From: Kitasatospora sp. NBC_00374
GTDB lineage: Bacteria; Actinomycetota; Actinomycetes; Streptomycetales; Streptomycetaceae
DNA: 64,000 bases
Direction of reading: 5' to 3'
Assembly (NCBI RefSeq): GCF_041434935.1
Contig: NZ_CP107964.1
Coordinates: 1,674,001 to 1,738,000, forward strand
The notes under the pieces were generated by a model that saw nothing but the letters and a program-made list of their open reading frames with translations, was not told where the DNA came from and searched no databases. This document shows, piece after piece, positions 22,627 through 31,254 of the stretch. Both the position numbers and the translations under genes were made by a program. The stretch's first letter is position 1, and every line of letters starts with the position of its first letter.

Positions 22627-23211
22627 GTGGCCGACACGGTGGAGGCGCTGAACACGGTGGCCCGCAACGTCCGGGCCGCCCGGACCAGGGCGGGGCTGAC
22701 CCTGGACCAGCTCAGCACCCGGGCGCAGGTGAGCAAGGGCGCCCTGGTCGCACTGGAGAAGGCCCAGGGGAATCCCAACCTCGCCACCCTCGTCCGCCTC
22801 GCCGACACCCTCGGGCTGTCGGTGTCCGCACTGATGCAGGGCCCCCGGGAGAGCAGGGTGCAGGTGGTGGACGCGGCGGCCGTCGCCCCGCTGTGGACCG
22901 GGGAGCACGGCGGCCGGGCGCAGCTGATGCTCACCACCGCCGGCCCGGCCCCCGTGGAGGTCTGGCGCTGGCGCCTGCACCCCGCCGAGGCCTATCCGAG
23001 CCACCCGCACCCCGCGGGCGTGGTGGAGACGGTCAGCGTCACCGCCGGGGCGATGACGCTGGTGGTGGACGGCACCGAGTACCCGCTGGCGGCCGGGACG
23101 ACCGCGACCTTCGAGGCGGACGTGCCGCACACCTACCGGGGCGCCGGGACCGGCCCGTGCGACCTGGTGATGACGGTCCACCTGCCGGCGGGTCCCGCCC
23201 CTCGGGCCTGA
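22627..23211 (+). CDS. XRE-family regulator with cupin domain
   Basis: Protein of 194 residues: an N-terminal helix-turn-helix (about 10-65, TLDQLSTRAQVSKGALVALE) followed by a small-molecule-binding cupin domain (about 110-185, with HPHPAGVVETVSVTAG and VPHTYRG). Such proteins repress or activate a neighbouring gene in response to a ligand. GTG at 22627 with a GAGG just upstream gives the normal length for this family. The gene is divergent from the DMT transporter with 140 bp between, so it probably controls that transporter. Confidence 0.9.
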   Translation: MADTVEALNTVARNVRAARTRAGLTLDQLSTRAQVSKGALVALEKAQGNPNLATLVRLADTLGLSVSALMQGPRESRVQVVDAAAVAPLWTGEHGGRAQLMLTTAGPAPVEVWRWRLHPAEAYPSHPHPAGVVETVSVTAGAMTLVVDGTEYPLAAGTTATFEADVPHTYRGAGTGPCDLVMTVHLPAGPAPRA

Positions 23212-23256
23212 GGACGGGGAGGCGCCCCGACGCACCCGCCGGGGCCCTCCGCTCGA

Positions 23257-23278
23257 CATATTCCCATATCGGAATATG
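23257..23278. promoter_or_regulatory. Palindromic operator of the ArsR-type gene
   Basis: Perfect inverted repeat CATATTCC-catatc-GGAATATG (arms 23257-23264 and 23271-23278), AT-rich in a GC-rich background, ending 9 bp before the preferred start codon. The position and form fit autoregulation by the ArsR-type protein. Confidence 0.7.
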
Positions 23279-23287
23279 ATGGGACCC

Positions 23288-23668
23288 ATGGCGCGAGCAG
23301 CAACGACGACGGACGCGTTCAACGCGGTGGCCGAGCCCCGGCGGCGGCAGATCCTCGACCTCCTCGCCGCCGGGGAGCACTCCGTGAACGACCTCGTCGC
23401 CGCGCTCGACCTGGCACAGCCCCAGGTCTCCAAGCATCTGCGGGTGCTCCGGGAGGTCGGACTGGTGGAGGTGCGCGACGAAGGCCGGCAGCGGCTCTAC
23501 CGGCTGAACGGCCGCCCGCTCAAGGCCATCCACGACTGGGTGGCGAGCTACGAGCGGTCGTGGTCGCAGCGCTTCGACCGGCTCGACGCGGTGCTGGCGG
23601 AGCTCAGCGAGGAACCCGACGGCGACAACGGCGATGACGACGATGGAGATGACGGCAGTGACGAGTAG
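23288..23668 (+). CDS. ArsR-family transcriptional regulator
   Basis: Protein of 126 residues with the winged-helix pattern of ArsR regulators: AVAEPRRRQILDLLAAGEHS, LAQPQVSKHLRVLREVGLV (recognition helix) and RQRLYRLNGRPLKAIHDW. No CxC metal-binding motif is present, so it is not a classic metal sensor. The C-terminus is a run of Asp and Glu. ATGs at 23276 and 23279 lie inside the palindrome, so 23288 (MARAATTTD) is preferred. The following AHSA1-type gene overlaps its end, a very common ArsR/SRPBCC pair in actinobacteria, and both are likely autoregulated through the palindrome. Confidence 0.88.
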   Translation: MARAATTTDAFNAVAEPRRRQILDLLAAGEHSVNDLVAALDLAQPQVSKHLRVLREVGLVEVRDEGRQRLYRLNGRPLKAIHDWVASYERSWSQRFDRLDAVLAELSEEPDGDNGDDDDGDDGSDE

Positions 23669-24137
23669 CGGAACGGCAGTGGTCACCCTCCCGACCGACA
23701 CCGAGATCCTGATCACCCGGGAGTTCGACGCCCCCAGGCACCTGGTCTACCGGGCCTGGACCACCCCCGAACTGATCGAACGCTGGTGGAGCGGGGACCG
23801 GGGCGAGGTCACCGGCGTCGAGGTCGACCTGCGGGTCGGCGGCACCTGGCGCTACGTCATGACGGCGAACGGCGGTTTCGAGGTCGCCTTCCACGGCGAG
23901 TACCGGGAGATCGTCCCGAACGAGCGGATCGTCGCGACCGAGGTCTTCGAGGGGATGCCCGACGCCCCGGCCCTGACCACCCTGACGCTCACCGAGCGGG
24001 ACGGCCGCACCACCCTGACCGTCCTGGTCGAGCACCTGACCGGGGAGCACCGCGACGCGCACATCGACTCCGGGATGGAGGGCGGGATGCAGGAGGCGAT
24101 GGACCACCTGGAGAAGGTCGCGGTCTCGCTCGGCTGA
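23658..24137 (+). CDS. SRPBCC/AHSA1-domain protein
   Basis: Protein of about 159 residues with the START-like AHSA1 fold: ITREFDAPRHLVYRAWTTPE at the N-terminus, WWSGDRGEV, then LRVGGTWRYVM and a C-terminal amphipathic helix (GGMQEAMDHLEKVA). These proteins bind hydrophobic ligands; precise functions are mostly unknown. GTG at 23658 is preferred because GGAG is 9 bp upstream; ATGs at 23634, 23643 and 23649 are alternatives. All of these overlap the ArsR gene, indicating co-translation. Confidence 0.85.
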   Translation: MTSSGTAVVTLPTDTEILITREFDAPRHLVYRAWTTPELIERWWSGDRGEVTGVEVDLRVGGTWRYVMTANGGFEVAFHGEYREIVPNERIVATEVFEGMPDAPALTTLTLTERDGRTTLTVLVEHLTGEHRDAHIDSGMEGGMQEAMDHLEKVAVSLG

Positions 24138-24248
24138 GCCCGACCGGGCCGGGCCGAAGCCGGCCGGGCCCCGGCCGAGCCCGGCCACCGGTATGACCTT
24201 TCCGATTTGACGGGCCGTCACCGCCGACCGCGGCATAAGGTGGCGGCC

Positions 24249-25304
24249 ATGTCCGTCCCGCTCTCCCGCACCGCGCGGCTCGCCGCGTACGACTCGGCCT
24301 CCACCGCGCTGTCGAGGCTGGACGACCGGCAGCTCACCCGGCTGCTCGCCGGGGCGGTGCCCGCGGACGCGGGCGGCGGCGGCCGGGCGGCCCGGCTGGC
24401 GGTCGGCACGGTGCCCGTCCTGGTGCGGCGGATCCCCCTGACCGACCGGGAGCTGCTGGCCGGCAACGTGATGTCCACGGCGGACGTGTTCCGGCTGCCG
24501 CCCGCCTGCCACTACGGCGTCCGCAGCCCGGGCTTCGGCGCCTGGCGCGAGCTCGCGGTGCACGGCACCACCACCGACTGGGTGCTGCTGGACGAGAGCC
24601 AGAACTTCCCGCTGATGTACCACTGGCGGGTGCTGCCCAGCCCCGGCGTGCCCGTCCCGGAGGAACTCGCGGACGTGGAGAAGGTGGTCGGTCACTGGGA
24701 GGGCTCGCCGGCGGTGCGGGCCCGGGTCGAGGAGCTCGGGCGGGCCTCGTACAGCGCGGTGCTGTTCCTGGAGTACATCCCGCTGACCCTGTGGGCCTGG
24801 CTGGCCGGGCGGACCGCCGAGGGCGGCGGGAGCGCCGCGTCGGCCTGGGCGGCGGCGGACCGCGGCCTGCGGTCGGGGACGGCGTTCATGAACTCCCGCG
24901 GGCTGCTGCACTTCGACACCCGGCTGGAGAACGTGCTGACCGACGGCCACCGCCTCTACTTCACCGGTTTCGGCCTCGCCCTGCACGAGCGGTTCACGCG
25001 CTCCCCGCAGGAGGCGCGGTTCTTCCGGGACCACCGGGACTACGACCGCGGCGCCACCGCGAGCCACCTGGCGCACTGGCTGGTCTCGGCCCTGTGCGGG
25101 CACCGGCAGGACAAGGGGGACGCACTGCTGCGGCACTGCGCCGAGGGCGGCGAACCGGCCGGTCTCCCGGGCGCGGCCGCGGAGCTCGTCACCCGGTACG
25201 CGCCGGTCGCCGCCGTCATGGCCGACTTCCACGGCCTGCTGCACGGTGGCGGGCCGGCCGCCGTCTTCCCCGCGCGACAGGTCCGCGAGGCGCTGGCCGG
25301 GTGA
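24249..25304 (+). CDS. Protein kinase-like protein, catalytic motif altered
   Basis: Protein of 351 residues resembling actinobacterial protein-kinase-fold proteins. A catalytic-loop-like segment is LLHFDTRLENVLTDG, with the Asp and Asn expected of HxDxxxxN. The following motif reads TGFG where kinases have DFG, so the metal-binding Asp is missing, and the usual beta-3 Lys seems replaced by Arg (VPVLVRRIPL). It may be a pseudokinase or a divergent phosphotransferase. ATG at 24249 follows AAGGTGG. It stands alone between the AHSA1 gene and a convergent phosphatase gene. No link to the siderophore genes is evident. Confidence 0.7.
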   Translation: MSVPLSRTARLAAYDSASTALSRLDDRQLTRLLAGAVPADAGGGGRAARLAVGTVPVLVRRIPLTDRELLAGNVMSTADVFRLPPACHYGVRSPGFGAWRELAVHGTTTDWVLLDESQNFPLMYHWRVLPSPGVPVPEELADVEKVVGHWEGSPAVRARVEELGRASYSAVLFLEYIPLTLWAWLAGRTAEGGGSAASAWAAADRGLRSGTAFMNSRGLLHFDTRLENVLTDGHRLYFTGFGLALHERFTRSPQEARFFRDHRDYDRGATASHLAHWLVSALCGHRQDKGDALLRHCAEGGEPAGLPGAAAELVTRYAPVAAVMADFHGLLHGGGPAAVFPARQVREALAG

Positions 25305-25310
25305 CGCGAG

Positions 25311-25345
25311 CGCCCCGACGGCGGCCGGGGCCTGCCGTCGGGGCG
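25311..25345. terminator. Bidirectional terminator
   Basis: Perfect 12-bp arms CGCCCCGACGGC (25311-25322) and GCCGTCGGGGCG (25334-25345) with an 11-nt loop, in the 55-bp gap between two convergent genes. Confidence 0.8.
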
Positions 25346-25359
25346 CGGGGTCAGGACGC

Positions 25360-26883
<1,524 letters not shown>

Positions 26884-27009
26884 GGGGGCTCTCCCTGGAG
26901 ACGGTGGGGACGGGGGCGCGTGGCGTGCCGCGCCGGTACGAGCGTGCGGGCGGCCGGGGATGTCCGAGCTTCCCGGAGCGCACCGCCGCATGAACAGCGC
27001 GGGAATTTC

Positions 27010-27019
27010 GGTCCAGACC
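27010..27019. promoter_or_regulatory. GntR-type operator candidate
   Basis: Symmetric GGTCCAGACC, matching the core of DasR-like GntR sites (consensus core TGGTCTAGACCA) in 9 of the 10 core positions covered. It sits between the divergent phosphatase and GntR genes. Confidence 0.5.
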
Positions 27020-27073
27020 CGTTACCGTCCCGTGATCGAATGCCGCCACTCCCCGCCCCGATAAGGTGGCGCG

Positions 27074-27838
27074 GTGAGTCCAGGGACCCCGCACGCACCC
27101 GGCACCCCCGTCCGATCCGGCGTCCCGGAGCACGGCCGGCTGCCCAAGTACTACGTCGTCAAGACCGAGCTGGACGGCCTGCTGGCCGAACTCGGCCCCG
27201 GCGGCCTGCTGCCCACCGAGGTGGAGCTCGCCACCCGGTACGGGGTGGCCCGGGCGACCCTGCGCCAGGCCCTGCGCGAACTGCTGCTGGAAGGCCGCCT
27301 GCGGCGGCGCGGGCGCGGCACGGTGGTGGCCGGCGCCAAGCTCGAACAGCCGCTGTCACTGGCCAGTTACACCGAGGGGGTCAGCCGCCAGGGCATGCGC
27401 CCCGGACGGACCCTGATCGGCCTCGACCGCTTCCCCGCCGATCCCGCCACGGCCGGCCGACTCGGCCTGTCCGAGGGCGAGCCGGTCTGGCACCTGGAGC
27501 GGCTGCTGCTGGCCGACGAGGAACGGATCGGCCTGGAGAGCACGTACGTGGCGGTCGCCCGGGTGCCCCGGCTGGCCGACGAGTTCGACCCGGCGTCCTC
27601 GTTCTACGCCTACCTGCGCGAGCAGGGGGCCGAGCTCGGCGCCGGGCAGGAGCGGATCGAGACGGTGCTGGCCACCCCGCGCGAGGCCCTGCTGATCGGT
27701 ACCCCGCCCGCCCTGCCGATGCTGCTGCTGCACCGGCGCAGTCTAGACGCGGCCGGGGCACCACTGGAACAGGTGCGTTCCCTCTACCGGGGCGACCGGT
27801 TCAGCTTCACCCTGGACCTGCGGGCACCGGGAGCCTGA
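27074..27838 (+). CDS. GntR-family regulator, HutC/DasR type (UTRA domain)
   Basis: Protein of 254 residues. The winged helix spans about residues 25-90 (LPTEVELATRYGVARATLRQ, then RLRRRGRGTVVAG), followed by a UTRA effector domain (SLASYTEGVSRQGMRPGRTL, with the typical GEPVWHLERLLLADEE and ESTYV segments). UTRA domains usually sense sugars or other small metabolites. The GTG start at 27074 follows AAGGTGG. The GGTCCAGACC site 55 bp upstream could be its operator and would serve both this gene and the divergent secreted phosphatase. The effector is not predictable from sequence. Confidence 0.92.
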   Translation: MSPGTPHAPGTPVRSGVPEHGRLPKYYVVKTELDGLLAELGPGGLLPTEVELATRYGVARATLRQALRELLLEGRLRRRGRGTVVAGAKLEQPLSLASYTEGVSRQGMRPGRTLIGLDRFPADPATAGRLGLSEGEPVWHLERLLLADEERIGLESTYVAVARVPRLADEFDPASSFYAYLREQGAELGAGQERIETVLATPREALLIGTPPALPMLLLHRRSLDAAGAPLEQVRSLYRGDRFSFTLDLRAPGA

Positions 27839-27845
27839 GCCCCGA

Positions 27846-27870
27846 CGCGCCGGCGGCCCGGACCGGCGCG
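27846..27870 (+). terminator. Hairpin after the GntR gene
   Basis: CGCGCCGG (27846-27853) pairs with CCGGCGCG (27863-27870) with a 9-nt loop, 8 bp past the GntR stop codon. A modest terminator candidate. Confidence 0.45.
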
Positions 27871-27913
27871 CCCCGCGCACACCGCTCCGGACCGCCCTGC
27901 GGTCGTCGCCCGG

Positions 27914-28080
27914 TCAGCTGCCGGGCACCGTGTCGGTGAAGGTGGTGCCCGCCGAGCGGTGCTGGGCGATCCGGCCGCTCACCTGGGCCGGGGTGAGCAC
28001 CTGGTCCTTGACGAAGTAGACGTAGTCGACCTGCTCGTCGTACGAGCGCGGGGTGCTGCCGGTCTGCACCACCGGTGGCG
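27914..28080 (-). pseudogene. C-terminal gene remnant, unrecognised family
   Basis: On the minus strand a protein-like tail of about 50 residues reads STPRSYDEQVDYVYFVKDQV and further SGRIAQHRSAGTTFTDTVPG up to a stop at 27914. There is no usable start codon. Upstream, in another frame (about 28090-28160), is a hydrophobic stretch (LPVLLAVLLAALLGEPLRKA) that could be part of a second broken gene. The frame looks like real protein (balanced composition, not the Arg/Pro-rich pattern of spurious frames). The family is not recognised. It marks a scar exactly where the siderophore uptake genes resume. Confidence 0.4.
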
Positions 28081-28182
28081 CACCCAGTGGCCGAAGGCGG
28101 CCTTGCGAAGAGGTTCTCCGAGGAGCGCCGCGAGCAGGACGGCCAGCAGAACGGGGAGGGATATGGGTGCCTCGGCACCCGC

Positions 28183-29280
28183 TCAGCCGCGCCCCGACCG
28201 CCACTGACGGCCGATCAGCCAGATCAGGTAGCAGCCGCCGAGCACGCCCGTGAGCACGCCCACCGGCAGCTGGGTGGGCGCCAGCAGCCGCTGGGCGGCC
28301 AGGTCGCTCAGCACGAGCAGCAGCGCGCCGAGGACCGCCGAACCGACCAGGTTCGGGCCGGTGGCTCCGGTCAGCCGGCGGACCGCCTGCGGGGCGACCA
28401 GGGCGACGAACGGGATCGGACCGGCCGCCGCCGTCGCGGCCGCCGACAGGCCGACCCCGACCAGGATCAGCCACAGGCGCAGGCGGTCGGGCCGGATGCC
28501 GAGCGAGGCGGCGGCGTCGTCGCCCATCTCCAGCAGCCGCAGCGGCCGGCCGAGCAGCAGCGCGGCGGGCAGCAGGAGCAGCAGCACCGCGGCCATCGGG
28601 CCGCAGTGCTCCCAGCCGCGGGCGTTCAGACTGCCGGTCAGCCAGACGGCGGCACTGGCCGCATCGCTGAACGAGGCCCGGGCGATCAGGTAGTCGTTGA
28701 GCGAGGCCAGCAGCGAGCTCATGCCGATGCCCACCAGCACCAGCCGGTAGCCCTGGGCGCTGCCGCTGCGCGCCAGCAGGTAGACCAGCAGCGAGGTGAC
28801 CAGCCCGCCGACCACGGCGCCGCCGGCCACCATCGCGGCGCTGCCGCCGATCACGAGGATCACCAGCAGCGCGCCGGTCGCCGAGCCGAGTGTGAAGCCG
28901 ATGACGTCCGGGCTGCCGAGCGGGTTGCGGGCGACGGTCTGGAAGAGCGAGCCGGCCACCCCGAGGGCCGCGCCGACCAGCAGCGCGGTGAGGACGCGGG
29001 GCAGCCGGACCTCCATCACGATGTACCGGTCGATCCTGGCCCCGCCGCCGCCGAGCACGTTCAGCACGTCGGCGACGGACAGCGGGAAGTCACCTGTGGT
29101 CAGGGTCAGGACCACGGCGGCGGCGAGCGCGAGGGCCAGCAGCCCGCAGACCGCGGCGGCCCGGGGGTGCCAGCGCACGGATCCGCCGCCGGGCAGGCGG
29201 ACGGCGTGCAGCGGCACCCGGCGCGGGGCGGGCGGCGGGGAGGTCCGGGCGGCAGGGACTACCGCCGTGGGGGTGTTCAC
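28183..29280 (-). CDS. Iron-siderophore ABC transporter permease (FecCD family), second of pair
   Basis: Polytopic protein of 365 residues with about nine to ten membrane segments. Family landmarks: RLPRVLTALLVGAALGVAGS, the RNPLGSPDVIGFTLGS loop that contacts the ATPase, LLASLNDYL, and the C-terminal PIPFVALVAPQAVRRLTG. It would form the membrane channel with the next-upstream permease, taking siderophore from the binding lipoprotein (57.4 kb) and coupling to the ATPase at 20.3 kb. The N-terminus has a long Pro/Ala-rich cytoplasmic extension before the first segment. GTG at 29280 overlaps the preceding permease gene by 4 bp. It is the last gene of the iron-box operon SIP - permease - permease. 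Confidence 0.95.
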   Translation of the reverse strand: MNTPTAVVPAARTSPPPAPRRVPLHAVRLPGGGSVRWHPRAAAVCGLLALALAAAVVLTLTTGDFPLSVADVLNVLGGGGARIDRYIVMEVRLPRVLTALLVGAALGVAGSLFQTVARNPLGSPDVIGFTLGSATGALLVILVIGGSAAMVAGGAVVGGLVTSLLVYLLARSGSAQGYRLVLVGIGMSSLLASLNDYLIARASFSDAASAAVWLTGSLNARGWEHCGPMAAVLLLLLPAALLLGRPLRLLEMGDDAAASLGIRPDRLRLWLILVGVGLSAAATAAAGPIPFVALVAPQAVRRLTGATGPNLVGSAVLGALLLVLSDLAAQRLLAPTQLPVGVLTGVLGGCYLIWLIGRQWRSGRG

Positions 29281-30308
29281 AGTTGGGCGATCCTTCGGCC
29301 GCGGACGAGGACGATGAAGAGCGGTGCGCCGAGGAAGGCGGTGATCACGCCGGCCTGGAGTTCGGCGGGGTGCAGCACCACCCGCCCGACGATGTCCGCG
29401 GTGAGCAGCAGCACCGGCGCGAGGACGGCGGAGAAGACCAGCACCCAGCGCTGGTCGGGCCCGCAGATCCGCCGGGCCACGTGCGGAACGGCCAGACCGA
29501 CGAAGGCGATCGGGCCGACCGCCGCCGTGGACGCGCCGGCGAGCAGGGTGACGGCGACCATGGCGAGCAGCCGGGTGCGGCCCGGCTTGGCGCCGAGCGC
29601 GTGCCCGGCGTCGTCGCCGAGCGCGAGCGCGTTCAGCGGGCGGGCCAGGCCGAAGGCGAGCACGGCGCCGGCGGCGAGGAACGGCAGCACCTGGCCGACG
29701 ATCTCGGATTCGACCCCGGCAAGGGTGCCGACCTGCCAGAACCTGAACCGGTCCAGGGTCAGCGGGTCCAGCAGGATCAGGCCGTTGACGAAGGCTGTGA
29801 GCACGGCGGTGATCGCGGTGCCGGCCAGCGCCAGCCGGACCGGGGTGGCCGAGGCCCGTCCGCCGGAGCCCAGGATGTGCACCAGCACGGCCGCGACGGC
29901 CGCGCCGGCCAGCGCGAACCAGACGAACGAGCCGAAGGAGCGCAGGTCCAGCAGGGCCGTCCCGGCGGCGACCGCCGCGGCGGCGCCGCCGTTGACGCCG
30001 AGCAGGCCCGGGTCGGCCAGCGGGTTACGGGTCAGGGCCTGCATGAGGGCGCCGGCCAGCCCGAGGGCGGCGCCGACGGCGATGCCGAGCAGGGTGCGCG
30101 GGATCCGGGAGTGGTGGACGACGATCCAGTCGCCGTCGGTGGGCTCGTGGTGCAGCAGGACGTGCCAGACCTGGCCGGGCGGGATGTACTTGGCGCCGAT
30201 CGCGATGCCGGCGACGGCCAGCAGCGCGAGCAGGCCGAGGCAGCCGAGCAGCTTGGCCGTCCGCCGGGCGGCCGCCGGTGCGGGCCTGTCAAGAGTCCGG
30301 GCGGTCAT
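29277..30308 (-). CDS. Iron-siderophore ABC transporter permease (FecCD family), first of pair
   Basis: Polytopic protein of 343 residues with the FecCD pattern: SRIPRTLLGIAVGAALGLAG, RNPLADPGLLGVNGGAAAAV, LNALALGDDAGHALG and VGPIAFVGLAVPHVARRICG. It pairs with the following permease as a heterodimeric channel for ferric-siderophore uptake. The ATG at 30308 overlaps the SIP gene stop by 4 bp and its own stop overlaps the second permease by 4 bp, so the three genes are translated together. Regulation would come from the iron box at 31236-31254. Confidence 0.95.
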   Translation of the reverse strand: MTARTLDRPAPAAARRTAKLLGCLGLLALLAVAGIAIGAKYIPPGQVWHVLLHHEPTDGDWIVVHHSRIPRTLLGIAVGAALGLAGALMQALTRNPLADPGLLGVNGGAAAAVAAGTALLDLRSFGSFVWFALAGAAVAAVLVHILGSGGRASATPVRLALAGTAITAVLTAFVNGLILLDPLTLDRFRFWQVGTLAGVESEIVGQVLPFLAAGAVLAFGLARPLNALALGDDAGHALGAKPGRTRLLAMVAVTLLAGASTAAVGPIAFVGLAVPHVARRICGPDQRWVLVFSAVLAPVLLLTADIVGRVVLHPAELQAGVITAFLGAPLFIVLVRGRRIAQL

Positions 30309-31135
30309 GCGTGCTCGTGCTCGTCGTCCTCGTGGTGGTCGTGGTTCTCGACGCCGCGCTTCCAGTACCCGTCGACGTCGACCTGGTGGCGGTGCAGGTT
30401 GCGGTCCTCGCGCAGGTGGCGGCGGATCGGCTTGAGGCTGGTGGCCTCGCCGGCCACCCAGGCGAAGCCCATGCCGTCGGGGAGCTCGGCGGCGCGGATC
30501 GCCCGCTCCAGCAGGTCGGTGGAGCCGGACGGGGCGTCACCGCGGTGCAGCCAGGTCATGGTGAGGTCGGCGGCGGTCTCGAACCGCTGCTCGTCCTGCG
30601 GCCCGGAGACCTCGGCGAAGGCGATCACGCGGACGCCGGCGGGGAGCATCTCGATCCACCGGGCCAGAGCCGGCAGGGCGGTCTCCTCGGCGCCGAGCAG
30701 GTACCAGTCGTGGACGAAGTCGATCACCTCGGAGCCGCGCGGCCCGAGGACGCCGAGCGTCATACCGGGCTCGGCGGCGGCGGCCCAGCCGGAGCCGACG
30801 CCCGTCCCGTGCAGGACCATGTCGACGTCGATCTCGCGCTCGGCCCGGCGGTGGTGACGGATCGTGTAGTCGCGGGTGATCGGCTCGACCGGCGCGTCCA
30901 TCCAGGTGTCGTTCTCGATCACCGGCTCGACCGGCAGTTCGGTGCCCGGCTCGGCGAAGCAGAGCTTCACGTGGTCGGTCGGCGCCTGCTCGCAGAAACC
31001 TTCCAGCGCCTCACCGGCGAAGGTGACCCGCACCGTGCCGGGGGTGATCCGGTGGACCTGCTTGACCTCCAGCAGGCGGTACTTGAGCGGATGGCGGACG
31101 ATCCGCATCCGCGGCGGAGCGATCTCGGTGGTCAT
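30305..31135 (-). CDS. Siderophore-interacting protein (SIP/ViuB-type ferric reductase)
   Basis: Protein of 276 residues of the SIP family, flavin-dependent reductases that release iron from imported ferric siderophores. The N-terminal FAD-binding barrel contains the family motif RDYTIR (flavin-binding RxYT), followed by HGTGVGSGWAAAAEPG, and the C-terminal half contains WYLLGAEETALPALARW and FAWVAGEATSLKPIRRHL as in ViuB-like proteins. The extreme C-terminus is a His/Asp/Glu tail (NHDHHEDDEHEHA) that might bind metal. ATG at 31135 is chosen over an upstream frame extension, which would cross the iron box. It leads the operon with two FecCD permeases. Confidence 0.93.
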   Translation of the reverse strand: MTTEIAPPRMRIVRHPLKYRLLEVKQVHRITPGTVRVTFAGEALEGFCEQAPTDHVKLCFAEPGTELPVEPVIENDTWMDAPVEPITRDYTIRHHRRAEREIDVDMVLHGTGVGSGWAAAAEPGMTLGVLGPRGSEVIDFVHDWYLLGAEETALPALARWIEMLPAGVRVIAFAEVSGPQDEQRFETAADLTMTWLHRGDAPSGSTDLLERAIRAAELPDGMGFAWVAGEATSLKPIRRHLREDRNLHRHQVDVDGYWKRGVENHDHHEDDEHEHA

Positions 31136-31235
31136 CGTTTCGGCCCAATCCGGTGAGAGGTGACGCGGCCCGGCGCCTGCGCGCGTGCCGCCGCCCCGAG
31201 GGATCGGGACGGCGGCACGGGACGGCAAGCGCAGC

Positions 31236-31254
31236 TTAGGTTAGCCTAACCTGC
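31236..31254. promoter_or_regulatory. Iron box of the SIP-permease operon, overlapping the exporter stop codon
   Basis: TTAGGTTAGCCTAACCTGC matches 16 of 19 positions of the iron-box consensus. It lies 100 bp upstream of the SIP start codon. On the minus strand the TAG within the box (31246-31248) is the stop codon of the upstream ABC exporter gene. Confidence 0.88.
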
